Shown in pieces: positions 1 through 7,733 of a DNA stretch of 64,000 nt (within the stretch, counting starts at the first letter, position 1; every line of letters begins with the position of its first letter). Origin of the DNA: Pseudomonas putida (lineage in GTDB: Bacteria > Pseudomonadota > Gammaproteobacteria > Pseudomonadales > Pseudomonadaceae); the NCBI RefSeq assembly GCF_009883635.2, contig NZ_CP026115.2, positions 2,356,001 through 2,420,000 of the forward strand. Reading direction: 5' to 3'. The notes beneath the pieces were generated by a model. It made no database searches, was not told the origin of the DNA, and worked only from the letters and a program-made list of their open reading frames with translations. The position numbers and the translations under genes were made by a program.

Positions 1-2
1 TC

Positions 3-1643
3 GAAGGCAGCAACGCCTGGGCCGTTTCCGGCAGCCGTACCCGCAGCGGCAAACCCTTGCTGGCCGGCGACCCGCACATCAGTTTTGCCGTGCCCGCCGT
101 TTGGTACGAGGCCGAACTGTCAGCACCAGGTTTCAACCTGTATGGCTACTTCCAGGCGCTGAACCCGTTCGCAATGCTGGGCCACAACCGTGACTTCGGC
201 TGGAGCCTGACCATGTTCCAGAACGATGACGTCGACCTGATCGCAGAAAAGACCAACCCTGCCAACGCTGACCAGGTCATGGTCGATGGCCAGTGGCGCA
301 CTCTGGAGAAGACCGAGCAGCAGATTGCAGTCAAAGGCGAGCAACCGCTCACCATCAACCTGCGCCGCTCACCGCACGGGCCGATCGTCAACGAAGTCCT
401 CGGCGCCACGGCCGGGGCCACGCCGATTGCCATGTGGTGGGCATTCCTCGAAACCGAGAACCCGATCCTCGAAGGCTTCTACCAGCTCAATCGCGCCGAC
501 ACCCTGGGCAAGATGCGCGAAGCGGCGGCCAAGGTGCAGGCACCGGGGCTGAATTTCGTCTGGGCCAATGCCCGTGGCGATATTGGCTGGTGGGCGGCGG
601 CGAAGTTGCCGATCCGCCCGGACGGTGTGAACCCGGCGTTTATCCTCGACGGAGCCAGCAGCCAGGCCGACAAACGCGGTTTCTACCCGTTCAGCGTCAA
701 CCCGCAGCAGGAGAACCCGGCCAGCGGCTATATCGTCTCGGCCAATTACCAGCCACCGGCCGTGGTGCCGATACCCGGCTATTACAACCTCCCCGACCGT
801 GGCCGCCAGCTCGATCGCCAACTGGCCAACCCGGAGGTGAAATGGGACATGCGGAACAGCCAGGCGTTGCAGCTTGATACAGCCAGCGATTACGGCCCCC
901 GTACCTTGGCGCCCTTGTTGGCGACCCTGCGCCAGATCGCCCAGGGTGACGAGGAAAAGGAACTGGTCGAACAGCTGGCCGCCTGGCGCGGCGACTATCC
1001 GCTGGACTCCACCAGCTCCACACTGTTCAACCAGTTCCTCTACGAGCTGGCCTATGCCGCGCTGCATGATGAACTGGGCGACACCTGGTTCCCGGTGCTG
1101 ATCAGCACCCGCGCCATCGATGCCGCACTGCCGCGCCTGGCCGCCGACGCCGATTCGCCCTGGTGGAACACCCGCGGCGCCAGCCAGCGCACTGACCGCA
1201 CCGCCATCGTGCGAGTGGCCTGGCAGAAGAGCCTTGGCCACTTGCGTGAGACCCTCGGCAAGGACCCGGCCAGCTGGCAATGGGGCAAGGCCCATACCCT
1301 GACCCACAACCACCCACTGGGCGCGAAAAAGCCACTGAACCTGCTGTTCAATGTCGGCCCGTTTGCCGCCCCCGGCACCCATGAGGTTCCCAACAACCTG
1401 TCGGCGAAGATTGGCCCGGCGCCGTGGCCGGTGACCTACGGCCCGTCGACCCGGCGCCTGATCGATTTCGCGGATGCTGGCCAGGCATTGACCAGCAATC
1501 CGGTGGGACAGAGCGGCGTGCCATTCGACCGGCATTTCGCGGACCAGGCCGAAGGGTATGTCGAAGGGAAGTACCAGCGGGCGCAGATGGCCGTGATCCC
1601 GGCGCAGAGCACCCTCAGGCTTGTTCCCGGCGCCCGTGAGTAA
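3..1643 (+). CDS. Penicillin acylase family protein (QuiP-like), 5' truncated by window edge
   Basis: Ntn-hydrolase of the penicillin amidase / acyl-homoserine-lactone acylase family, which cleaves amide bonds in the periplasm. The open frame already runs at base 3, so the gene begins before the window. The first residues read EGSNAWAVSGSRT; in this family the Ser of G-SNAW is the N-terminal nucleophile exposed when the proenzyme is autocleaved, so the visible part (about 546 aa) is essentially the mature beta subunit. A family-typical GDPHISF segment follows, as does NLRRSPHGPIVNE. The signal peptide and alpha subunit are not visible. Similarity to QuiP is from memory of the family, and the substrate (AHL versus other amides) cannot be told from sequence. 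The next gene follows after 38 bp on the same strand. Confidence 0.85.
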   Translation, partial: EGSNAWAVSGSRTRSGKPLLAGDPHISFAVPAVWYEAELSAPGFNLYGYFQALNPFAMLGHNRDFGWSLTMFQNDDVDLIAEKTNPANADQVMVDGQWRTLEKTEQQIAVKGEQPLTINLRRSPHGPIVNEVLGATAGATPIAMWWAFLETENPILEGFYQLNRADTLGKMREAAAKVQAPGLNFVWANARGDIGWWAAAKLPIRPDGVNPAFILDGASSQADKRGFYPFSVNPQQENPASGYIVSANYQPPAVVPIPGYYNLPDRGRQLDRQLANPEVKWDMRNSQALQLDTASDYGPRTLAPLLATLRQIAQGDEEKELVEQLAAWRGDYPLDSTSSTLFNQFLYELAYAALHDELGDTWFPVLISTRAIDAALPRLAADADSPWWNTRGASQRTDRTAIVRVAWQKSLGHLRETLGKDPASWQWGKAHTLTHNHPLGAKKPLNLLFNVGPFAAPGTHEVPNNLSAKIGPAPWPVTYGPSTRRLIDFADAGQALTSNPVGQSGVPFDRHFADQAEGYVEGKYQRAQMAVIPAQSTLRLVPGARE

Positions 1644-1681
1644 TCTTGAAACCCCTTGAAACTTTCTGCAGAGACTTATCC

Positions 1682-2500
1682 ATGCAAAAACACTTCATCG
1701 AAATCGACGGCGCACGCATGAGCTATGTCGACCAAGGCCAGGGCTTCCCAGTGCTGCTCGGCCACAGCTACCTGTGGTCGGCCGAAATGTGGCAGCCCCA
1801 GATCGAGGCCCTGTCACAGCACTTCCGGGTCATCGTCCCCGAGCTCTGGGGCCACGGCGACTCCGCTGCCCCACCCGCCACCACCACCGACATGAGCGCA
1901 CTGGCCCGTCAGCATCTGGCACTGCTGGACGCGCTGGACATCGCCCAGTGCCACCTCGTTGGCCTGTCGGTCGGTGGCATGTGGGGTGCTCAGCTGGCTA
2001 TCGAAAACCCCGAACGGGTCGATCGCCTGGTCCTGATGGACACCTATCTCGGTGCCGAACCCGAGGCGACCCGGCTGAAGTACTTCGCCATGCTGGATGC
2101 GGCGAGCGAGGCAGGTTTCTTCCCGGACCCACTGCTGGATATCATCGTGCCGATCTTCTTCCATGCTGGCGGGCAGACAGTGCCCGAAATTCGAGAAAGC
2201 TTTCGGGCGGCATTAAAGGCAAGCAGCGCCGAGGTGATTCGCAACAGACTCGACCCGATGGGACGGGTGATCTTCGGGCGGCCCGACCTGCTGGAGCGGC
2301 TGGGTGAACTCAAAGGTGACAAGACTATTGTGGTCTGCGGTGACCAGGACATTCCGCGGCCGCCTGAAGAGTCGAACGAGATGTCGCGGATCATTGGCTG
2401 CCTGGCGGCGCAGATACCGTTTGCTGGGCATATCTCCAGCCTGGAGAACCCGCAGGTGGTAAACGAGTTTCTGCTGAACTGGCTGCCGCGCAAATCCTGA
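1682..2500 (+). CDS. Alpha/beta-fold hydrolase
   Basis: Serine hydrolase of 272 aa. ATG 1682 is preferred over an upstream TTG at 1646 because the family-like N terminus starts there (MQKHFIEIDGARMSYVDQGQ). The nucleophile elbow is GLSVGG (about residue 105), the acid is probably the Asp of CGDQDIP and the catalytic His lies in FAGHISSLENP near the C terminus, all in canonical order. It resembles 3-oxoadipate enol-lactonase / haloperoxidase-type hydrolases, but the substrate is unknown. It has no signal peptide, so it is likely cytoplasmic. It follows the acylase gene closely and may be co-transcribed. The Shine-Dalgarno is weak. Confidence 0.85.
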   Translation: MQKHFIEIDGARMSYVDQGQGFPVLLGHSYLWSAEMWQPQIEALSQHFRVIVPELWGHGDSAAPPATTTDMSALARQHLALLDALDIAQCHLVGLSVGGMWGAQLAIENPERVDRLVLMDTYLGAEPEATRLKYFAMLDAASEAGFFPDPLLDIIVPIFFHAGGQTVPEIRESFRAALKASSAEVIRNRLDPMGRVIFGRPDLLERLGELKGDKTIVVCGDQDIPRPPEESNEMSRIIGCLAAQIPFAGHISSLENPQVVNEFLLNWLPRKS

Positions 2501-2691
2501 GTTGAACGACGCCGCGTGAAACTTTTCTGCAACACGCTCCTCAAAACGTTTCAGACTGTGACTTGCATGGCCATCACCAACAAGGACGATAATGATGAAC
2601 AGCCCTTGCTCACCTGATTCGAACGAACAACTGCTGTGGCTGCTGGCACTGCGCAGGGCCTTGGGTAGGGCCGGGTCCGCGTAGGCCTGTA

Positions 2692-2790
2692 CCGGCCCTT
2701 TCGCGGGGCATGCCCGCTCCCACAGGGATCGCATCGGCCTCACCGGCAACGCTGTACCTGTGGGAGCGGGCTGCCCCGCGAAGAGGCCGG
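2692..2790. repeat. REP element pair (inverted)
   Basis: Two copies of the P. putida-type REP core face each other: TTCGCGGGGCATGCCCGCTCC near 2699 and GGAGCGGGCTGCCCCGCGAA near 2763, each flanked by CCGGCC-type bases. They lie between convergent genes, which is typical of REP pairs that stabilise 3' ends or block read-through. Confidence 0.8.
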
Positions 2791-2807
2791 TGAAGCCAGC
2801 CACACAC

Positions 2808-2838
2808 AAAAACGCCGACGCAAATGCGTCGGCGTTTT
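2808..2838 (-). terminator. Rho-independent terminator of the metQ-like gene (bidirectional)
   Basis: Stem ACGCCGACG / CGTCGGCGT with a short loop, A-tract on one side and T-tract on the other. It begins 19 bases after the stop of the metQ-like gene and can also serve the + strand. Confidence 0.85.
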
Positions 2839-2856
2839 CATACAGCCATCAAAGAA

Positions 2857-3642
2857 TCAGAACGCAGGCAATACCGCACCCTGGTACTTCTTGGCGATGA
2901 ATTCCTTCACCTCAGGGCTGGTCAGTGCCTTGGCCAGCTTCTGGATGGCTTCGCTGTCCTTGTTGTCCGGGCGAGCTACCAGGAAGTTCACGTACGGCGA
3001 GTCGCTGCCTTCGATCACCAGCGCATCCTTGGCCGGGTTCAGGCCGGCTTCCAGGGCGTAGTTGGTGTTGATCATGTCCAGGTCGACCTGGTCGAGCACG
3101 CGCGGCAGCATGGCCGACTCAAGCTCGCGGAACTTCAGCTTCTTCGGGTTCTCGGCGATGTCTTTCGGGGTCGCCAGGGCGTTCTTCGGGTCCTTCAGGG
3201 TGATCAGGCCGGCCTTCTGCAGCAGCAGCAGGGCGCGACCGCTGTTGCTGCCCTCGTTCGGGATGGCAACGCTGGCGCCTTCTTTCAGCTCGCTCAGGCT
3301 CTTGACCTTCTTCGAGTAGCCACCGAACGGCTCGACGTGCACGCCGACCACGGTTTCCAGGTGGGTGCCCTTGCCTTCGTTGAAGTTCTGCAGGTACGGC
3401 AGGGTCTGGAAGTAGTTGGCGTCCAGGCGCTTCTGGTCAACCTGCACGTTCGGCTGCACGTAGTCAGTGAAGACTTTGATCTGCAGGTCCACACCTTCCT
3501 TGGCCAGGGTCGGCTTGATCAGCTCAAGGATCTCGGCGTGCGGTACCGGGGTAGCGGCAACCACCAGTTTCTCGGCGGCGCAGGCCAGGCCAGCGAACGA
3601 CAGGGCGGCGGCCAGGGCAGTGGTCAGCAGGGTCTTCTTCAT
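2857..3642 (-). CDS. MetQ/NlpA family ABC transporter substrate-binding protein
   Basis: Periplasmic binding protein of 261 aa (NLPA lipoprotein / lipoprotein_9 family) that in known members feeds methionine or related sulfur compounds to a MetNI transporter. The chosen start is the ATG at 3642, preceded by AAGGAA; it gives a clear signal peptide (MKKTLLTTALAAALSFAGLACAA). The cleavage site looks like signal peptidase I (ACA-AEK); the Cys is not in a good lipobox because Gly is at -3. Family features are the VAATPVPHAEIL start of the mature protein and NEGSNSGRAL. No metN or metI lies nearby, so it is an orphan binding protein. An AT-rich promoter region separates it from the AAA+ gene upstream. 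Confidence 0.9.
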   Translation of the reverse strand: MKKTLLTTALAAALSFAGLACAAEKLVVAATPVPHAEILELIKPTLAKEGVDLQIKVFTDYVQPNVQVDQKRLDANYFQTLPYLQNFNEGKGTHLETVVGVHVEPFGGYSKKVKSLSELKEGASVAIPNEGSNSGRALLLLQKAGLITLKDPKNALATPKDIAENPKKLKFRELESAMLPRVLDQVDLDMINTNYALEAGLNPAKDALVIEGSDSPYVNFLVARPDNKDSEAIQKLAKALTSPEVKEFIAKKYQGAVLPAF

Positions 3643-3732
3643 GGTGTTCCTTATTCTGGATCTGAGCCATCGCGGATGGCGAATTCGGGTGCCCAACCGT
3701 TTCACTGGCGGGCTTGAGGCGGACGATACCGA

Positions 3733-3777
3733 GATATTTTATTCCGTAACAATATCTTTTAATTAGCTGCTTATTCC
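3733..3777. promoter_or_regulatory. AT-rich promoter/operator upstream of the metQ-like gene
   Basis: The AT-rich block between the AAA+ gene and the metQ-like gene contains GATATT-N12-AATATC and two TTATTCC motifs (near 3739 and 3771). A minus-strand GGAATAAGCAGCTAATTA resembles a plus-strand GGAATAAGAAGCTATTTA near 5360. This is a candidate regulator site; the factor is not identified. Confidence 0.35.
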
Positions 3778-3817
3778 AAAAACAATCTGCCACCATCCAG
3801 TTTGCTTATTAGCTCGT

Positions 3818-4648
3818 CTAGCCTGCGGGGTTGAGCAGATCGAGGTCCTCCGGCAGCAGCTCGTCGCCGTCGTTCACCAACAGCGCGAAGTGGATCACGT
3901 TCTCCAGTTCGCGGGTGTTGCCCGGCCAGGCATGCGCCTCCAGCACCTGCTGCGCGGCCTCGCTGATCAACGCCAGCGGGCGCTGCAGGCGCACGCTGTA
4001 GATGCCCACGAAATACTCGGCCAATGGCAGGATGTCGCCCGGGCGCTCGCGCAGCGGCGGCAGATCCAGCGCGCCCTCGCGCAGGTACTGGTACAGGCGC
4101 TCGTTGAAGCGCCCGGCCTTCACTACCCGCGCCAGGTCGATGCTGGTCGCGGTCACCAGGCGCACGTCCACCGGCTGCGGTTGCTGCGCGCCGACACGGG
4201 TGACCTCGCGGTTTTCCAAGGCTGCCAGCAGCTTGCCCTGGATCGCCAACGGCAAGTCGGCGATCTCGTCCAGGTACAAGGTGCCGCCATTGGCTGAGCC
4301 AAACCAGCCGGCGCGGCTGCTGGCCGTACCGCCCTGGCTGCCGGCGCTGTAGCCGAACAACTCGGCATCGGCATAGGTCGGGCTGATGGCCGCGCAATTG
4401 ACCGAGACGAACAGGCCGGGACGGTCGCTGGCCCGGTGGATCTGCCGTGCCAGCAGTTCCTTGCCGGTACCGGTCTCGCCGCGGATCAGCACCGGTACCG
4501 GTTGCGGCGCCAGCTGCTCCAGGGCCTGGCGCAACTGCTGCGAGCGCGGGTCGATGAACACCAGCGCCTTGGCGCGGATGCTAAGGGGGCTCTTGTCCAG
4601 CTCAGGGAAGGTCAGCAACGGCTGGCCGAACGGGTTTTGAACAGTCAT
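3818..4648 (-). CDS. SfnR-like sigma-54-type AAA+ protein lacking GAFTGA and HTH
   Basis: 276 aa and almost entirely an AAA+ central domain of bacterial enhancer-binding proteins: Walker A RGETGTGKE (about residue 56), Walker B GGTLYLDEI, sensor I LVTATS, arginine-finger region LPPLRERPGD and sensor II WPGNTRELENVI. Where NtrC-type activators have GAFTGA after ELFG, this protein reads ELFGYSAGSQGGTASSRAGWF, so the sigma-54-contacting loop is missing. The protein ends at DLDLLNPAG soon after sensor II with no Fis-type helix-turn-helix, and has no N-terminal sensor domain. Overall it resembles SfnR (sulfone regulator), which also lacks a sensor domain. A GGGAG site precedes ATG 4648. It probably shares an operon with the RBBP9-like hydrolase upstream (65-bp gap). 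Its role is unknown; classical sigma-54 activation is unlikely. Confidence 0.85.
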   Translation of the reverse strand: MTVQNPFGQPLLTFPELDKSPLSIRAKALVFIDPRSQQLRQALEQLAPQPVPVLIRGETGTGKELLARQIHRASDRPGLFVSVNCAAISPTYADAELFGYSAGSQGGTASSRAGWFGSANGGTLYLDEIADLPLAIQGKLLAALENREVTRVGAQQPQPVDVRLVTATSIDLARVVKAGRFNERLYQYLREGALDLPPLRERPGDILPLAEYFVGIYSVRLQRPLALISEAAQQVLEAHAWPGNTRELENVIHFALLVNDGDELLPEDLDLLNPAG

Positions 4649-4713
4649 GACGAACTCCCGCCCAAGGCCATCGGTGGCCGGGCGTCAGGCAAAGGGTGAA
4701 CGGTTGGGATGGA

Positions 4714-5295
4714 TCAGGCGCGGCGCAATGCGCGCTGCTCGACCCGGCTTTGCAAGCGATACAGGTAGGCGAAGCCTTGTTCCCAGCGCTCATGCCCGGA
4801 CTTCACGTTGATGTGCCCGGCATTGCTCAGCAGGCCCGCCTCGGCGCCCCAGGCCTGGGCCAGGTACAAGGCACGCGGCACGCTCACTGCCGGATCGTTG
4901 TCGGAGCTGACCACCTGGCTGGGGAACGGCAGGGCCTGCAGCGGAATCGGCGCGAAGTTGCGCAAGGCCGGCGCGCAGGTGGGCCGCTCGACATCCGCCG
5001 GGGCCACCAGCAATGCGCCGCGCACCCGCCGCAACAGGGCTGGGCTGGCCTGTGCAGCCCAATGGGCGACAGTGACGCAACCGAGGCTATGAGCAATCAG
5101 AATCACCGGCGAGCGTTCGGCGACAATCGCCTGCTCCAGCGCATGCACCCAATCGCGGCGCTGGGGGGTGAGCCAGTCTTGCTGCTCGACTCGGGCGCTG
5201 TTGGGCAGCGTGCGCTGCCAGTGACTCTGCCAATGATTGTCTGGCGATCCTTGCCAGCCCGGCACAATCAGGTAACGAATCGACTCATTGCGCAT
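4714..5295 (-). CDS. RBBP9/YdeN family alpha/beta hydrolase
   Basis: 193-aa small serine hydrolase. Family features visible are YLIVPGWQGSPDNHWQSHW at the N terminus, the nucleophile elbow AHSLGC (about residue 70), an Asp in SSDNDPAVS and the catalytic His in NAGHINVKSG. The ATG at 5295 has a very good Shine-Dalgarno (GGAGG, 7 bases upstream). It is the first gene of a likely operon with the AAA+ protein. Members of this family are cytosolic with poorly known substrates, so no specific reaction is assigned. Confidence 0.9.
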   Translation of the reverse strand: MRNESIRYLIVPGWQGSPDNHWQSHWQRTLPNSARVEQQDWLTPQRRDWVHALEQAIVAERSPVILIAHSLGCVTVAHWAAQASPALLRRVRGALLVAPADVERPTCAPALRNFAPIPLQALPFPSQVVSSDNDPAVSVPRALYLAQAWGAEAGLLSNAGHINVKSGHERWEQGFAYLYRLQSRVEQRALRRA

Positions 5296-5339
5296 GGGGA
5301 CGCCTCCAGTAAGTTTGCGTGCTTGGGGACCAGTATAGG

Positions 5340-5385
5340 GAGGCAGTTATAATCGTAAAGGAATAAGAAGCTATTTATTAATAAC
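5340..5385. promoter_or_regulatory. AT-rich promoter region of the hydrolase/AAA+ operon
   Basis: On the minus strand a TATACT -10-like hexamer (near 5330) lies about 35 bases upstream of the hydrolase start. A very AT-rich stretch with TTATTAATAAATAG and CTTATTCC sits further upstream. The CTTATTCC/GGAATAAG element recurs before the metQ-like gene. The promoter is inferred; there is no experimental support. Confidence 0.4.
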
Positions 5386-5410
5386 CAAAAAATAAATACA
5401 GATGACAGAC

Positions 5411-5450
5411 AAAAAGAAAGGGCCAACCCCTGCCAAGAGATGTGGCCCCT
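5411..5450 (-). terminator. Terminator of tonB-exbB-exbD
   Basis: Read on the minus strand, GGGCCA and TGGCCC arms enclose a 16-base loop and are followed by TTTCTTTTTG. It lies about 30 bases beyond the exbD stop codon. Confidence 0.65.
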
Positions 5451-5476
5451 AAGCACTTGCCTGAAGAGGGTGAAGA

Positions 5477-5878
5477 TTACCGTGCAGTTATTACCGCCAG
5501 TTTGCTGATCCCGGCGCGCTCGATCGCCGCCATGGCCCGCGCCACTTCGCCATAGTTCACGCCATCGTCGGCCTGCAGTTGCACGCGCACATCGACGTCC
5601 TTGTCCTTGGCTGCCTTGAGGCGGGTTTCCAGCAGGTCCGGCTGGATCTCGTCCTTGTTGATGAACAGTTTGCCGCCACCGTCGATGCTCACCACCAGCG
5701 GGTCTTTCTGCTCCACCGGGGCCACGGCCTCGGTTTTGGGCAGGTTGATCGGGATGGCGTTGGTCAGCAGTGGCGCGGTGACGATGAACACCACCAGCAG
5801 CACCAGCATGACGTCTACCAGCGGCGTGACGTTGATTTCACTGAGGACTTCGTCGCTGTCCTGGGTCGAAAAGGCCAT
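5477..5878 (-). CDS. exbD: Biopolymer transport protein ExbD
   Basis: 133-aa inner-membrane protein with one N-terminal transmembrane helix (about residues 20-40), and part of the proton-driven motor that energises TonB. The conserved NVTPLVDVMLVLLVVFIVTAP segment carries the essential membrane Asp (VDVML). The remainder is the periplasmic domain. The exbB stop and the exbD start are one base apart, so the two are translationally coupled. It is the last gene of tonB-exbB-exbD. Confidence 0.95.
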   Translation of the reverse strand: MAFSTQDSDEVLSEINVTPLVDVMLVLLVVFIVTAPLLTNAIPINLPKTEAVAPVEQKDPLVVSIDGGGKLFINKDEIQPDLLETRLKAAKDKDVDVRVQLQADDGVNYGEVARAMAAIERAGISKLAVITAR

Positions 5879-5879
5879 G

Positions 5880-6599
5880 TCAGGACGCCTCCTTCACCGG
5901 CTGGGTGAAACCGCCTTGAGCCTTGTGCACGGCCGGGTGCACCAGCACGCGGAAGGCACTCTTCTGCGCCAGGCTGTAGAAGTCGTGGGCGAAGTCATCG
6001 AGGTCGGCCGCGGTCAGCTTGAGGCGGCGCAGGAAGTAGTTGTAGACCAGTACCGCCGGCACCGCGACGGCGATACCCACACCGGTGGCGACCAGCGCCG
6101 CGCCGATCGGCCCGGCCACGGTTTCCAGGCTGGCGGAACCTGCCGCGCTGATGCCCTTGAGCGCTTCCATGATGCCCCACACGGTGCCGAACAGGCCGAT
6201 GAAGGGCGAGGTGCTGCCGATACTGGCGACCACGGCCAGGCCGGTTTCCAGCGAACGGCGCTCACGCACGATCTGCTGGCGCAGGGCGCGTTCAAGGCGG
6301 TCCTGATGGTTGATGGCATGGCTCAGGTCACTGGCGTGCGCTTCACCGACAGCGATCGCGGCATAGCCGGACTGAGCGACGCGGGCGGCCGGGCCAGGCA
6401 GCTCGTGGCTGATTTCCGCCGCCGAGTCGAGGCTCGATGCGGCCCAGAACTGCTGGTGGAAGCGCTTGTCCTGGTTCTTCAGCCGTATGAACTGCGCGAC
6501 CTTGACCAGGGCCAGGCCCCAGGTGACGACGGAAAAACCGACCAGCAGCCAGATGACTGCGCTTTCAACGGATTCGAGGGGGGATGCCAGCAGGCTCAT
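5880..6599 (-). CDS. exbB: Biopolymer transport protein ExbB (MotA/TolQ/ExbB family)
   Basis: 239-aa inner-membrane channel subunit with three predicted helices (about residues 12-35, 130-155 and 170-195). The typical SIGSTSPFIGLFGTVWGIM segment precedes TM2, and IGAALVATGVGIAVAVPAVLVYN forms TM3. It works with ExbD to convert the proton gradient into force on TonB. It lies 30 bp downstream of tonB and is co-transcribed. Its length matches the short-ExbB group, without a cleaved N-terminal extension. Confidence 0.95.
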   Translation of the reverse strand: MSLLASPLESVESAVIWLLVGFSVVTWGLALVKVAQFIRLKNQDKRFHQQFWAASSLDSAAEISHELPGPAARVAQSGYAAIAVGEAHASDLSHAINHQDRLERALRQQIVRERRSLETGLAVVASIGSTSPFIGLFGTVWGIMEALKGISAAGSASLETVAGPIGAALVATGVGIAVAVPAVLVYNYFLRRLKLTAADLDDFAHDFYSLAQKSAFRVLVHPAVHKAQGGFTQPVKEAS

Positions 6600-6629
6600 G
6601 AGGGTGTCTTCCTGTGTTCTGCGAAAAGG

Positions 6630-7418
6630 TTAACGAAGCTTGAAATCGATCGGCACGCTGACCCAGCCGGCCTGGGCCACGTCGCCCTGCTTGGCGGGGA
6701 CGAAGCTCCAGCGCTTGACCGCAGCCAGCGCGGCGGCGTCGAGGGCATCGCGGCCGCTGCTGTGCTGGATCTGGATCTGCCCCGGCTTGCCGCTGGGCAG
6801 CACCTCGACGCGCAGCAGCACGGTGCCTTCCCAGCCACGGCGCAGGGCCATCTGCGGGTACTCCGGCGCCGGGTTCTTCAGGTACGCGGCGTTGGCCGAT
6901 GGCGGCGTGACCGGTGCCGGCGCGGGTGGCGCGGGCGGTGCCGGGGCGGCGACGGGCGCAGGTGGCGGCGCTTCGACCGGTTTCGGCTGGGGCTTGGGCG
7001 GTTGCTGGGCCGCGGGCTTGGGCACGGGTTTCGGCTTAGGCTTTGGCTTGGCGGCCAGCTCGTCGATGACCGGTGGTGGCGGCTCGACCACGGGTGGCGC
7101 CGGGGCTGGCGGAGGTGGCTGCACCACGGGCGGCGCGGGCGCGGCGAACTCGATGGTCATGGGCGGTATCTGCGGCGGCACGATGGGCAGCGCGGGCGTG
7201 GGCGCCTGGCTGACCCAGTAGGCAGCGGCGCCGTGCAGGGCCAGCACCAGCAGGCCTAGCGCCAGCTTGTCACGGCGTTTGAGGCCGCTGACCGGGGTGC
7301 GTTGCAGGCGCAGCTGGCCCAACGGCAGGCGAAGCGTCCGTCCAAGCTCGACCAGATCACCCGGGCTCGGGCGCCATGGCTGGTCGTAGGCCCTGACGGC
7401 CGACTGGACATTACCCAT
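6630..7418 (-). CDS. tonB: Energy transducer TonB (with N-terminal cytoplasmic extension)
   Basis: 262 aa. An unusual basic cytoplasmic leader of about 48 residues precedes the single signal-anchor helix (LALGLLVLALHGAAAYWV). A long Pro/Ala/Lys-rich periplasm-spanning stretch follows (about residues 70-185, with PPPPAPAPPVVEPPPP and KPKPKPKPVPKP), then the C-terminal TonB domain: NPAPEYPQMALRRGWEGTV, then KRWSFVPAKQGD. AGGAG lies 9 bases before ATG 7418. TonB drives outer-membrane receptors. Genetic neighbours point to sulfur nutrition as well as, or instead of, iron; in P. aeruginosa tonB2-exbB1-exbD1 lies near the ats sulfate-ester genes (from memory). Confidence 0.93.
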   Translation of the reverse strand: MGNVQSAVRAYDQPWRPSPGDLVELGRTLRLPLGQLRLQRTPVSGLKRRDKLALGLLVLALHGAAAYWVSQAPTPALPIVPPQIPPMTIEFAAPAPPVVQPPPPAPAPPVVEPPPPVIDELAAKPKPKPKPVPKPAAQQPPKPQPKPVEAPPPAPVAAPAPPAPPAPAPVTPPSANAAYLKNPAPEYPQMALRRGWEGTVLLRVEVLPSGKPGQIQIQHSSGRDALDAAALAAVKRWSFVPAKQGDVAQAGWVSVPIDFKLR

Positions 7419-7483
7419 TGATCAAACTCCTGGGGTTCTTGATTCAGGTGTGTGGCTGAATCATCGGGGCCAAGGGCTTATCT

Positions 7484-7530
7484 CTTAAAGTAATGTTTAA
7501 AATTAAAGTTAGATCTTTTAAGAATAATGA
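7484..7530. promoter_or_regulatory. Candidate sulfur-regulon (CysB-like) box upstream of tonB
   Basis: AT-rich region with CTTAAA-N6-TTTAAA (7484-7501) and TTTTAAGAATAA (7516-7527). The second 12-mer also occurs exactly, on the opposite strand, in the oscA-sbp upstream region (12000-12011). Both loci also show CTTAAA-N6/7-TTTAA. CysB as the binding factor is inference. Confidence 0.4.
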
Positions 7531-7636
7531 TTTTGCCGGGTAGGCTCTAGGCCGCGGGTTTTGCGGGGTGTGGGTAAACAGCGATCAGGCGATGCTTTGA
7601 GGGCATATGAAATATTCGCGCAAGGCATCAGATTGC

Positions 7637-7688
7637 CGCGAGGGCTGCGCCCTCGATCGCGGGGCAAGCCCGCTCCTACAGGGGTCGC
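7637..7688. repeat. Single REP element
   Basis: REP core CGCGGGGCAAGCCCGCTCC with an adjacent small GAGGGCTGCGCCCTC palindrome, followed by TACAGGGGTCGCGC. It lies downstream of cysA. Confidence 0.75.
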
Positions 7689-7703
7689 GCAAGGCTTGAG
7701 CAC

Positions 7704-7733
7704 AAAAAAACCCGGGAACGGGCCCGGGTTTTA
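7704..7733 (-). terminator. Terminator of the sbp-cysTWA operon
   Basis: Hairpin ACCCGGG / CCCGGGT flanked by a run of seven A and by TTTTAT. On the minus strand it ends the cysA transcript with a T-tract. It lies about 15 bases after the cysA stop. Confidence 0.85.

Larger units (their letters stand above)
2501..2856. other. Intergenic region with REP pair and terminator
   Basis: This 356-bp gap lies between the convergent hydrolase and metQ-like genes. It contains a REP inverted pair and a strong hairpin terminator (both listed separately). The first 190 bases hold no ORF with a credible start and ribosome-binding site; I see nothing else in them. Confidence 0.6.

Noticed and set aside
369..1535. 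388-codon minus frame opposite the acylase gene
   Set aside because: Shadow frame of a clear penicillin acylase.
5601..7259. 552-codon + frame opposite tonB-exbB-exbD
   Set aside because: Antisense shadow of the tonB proline-rich region (Gly/Arg/Trp-rich low complexity).
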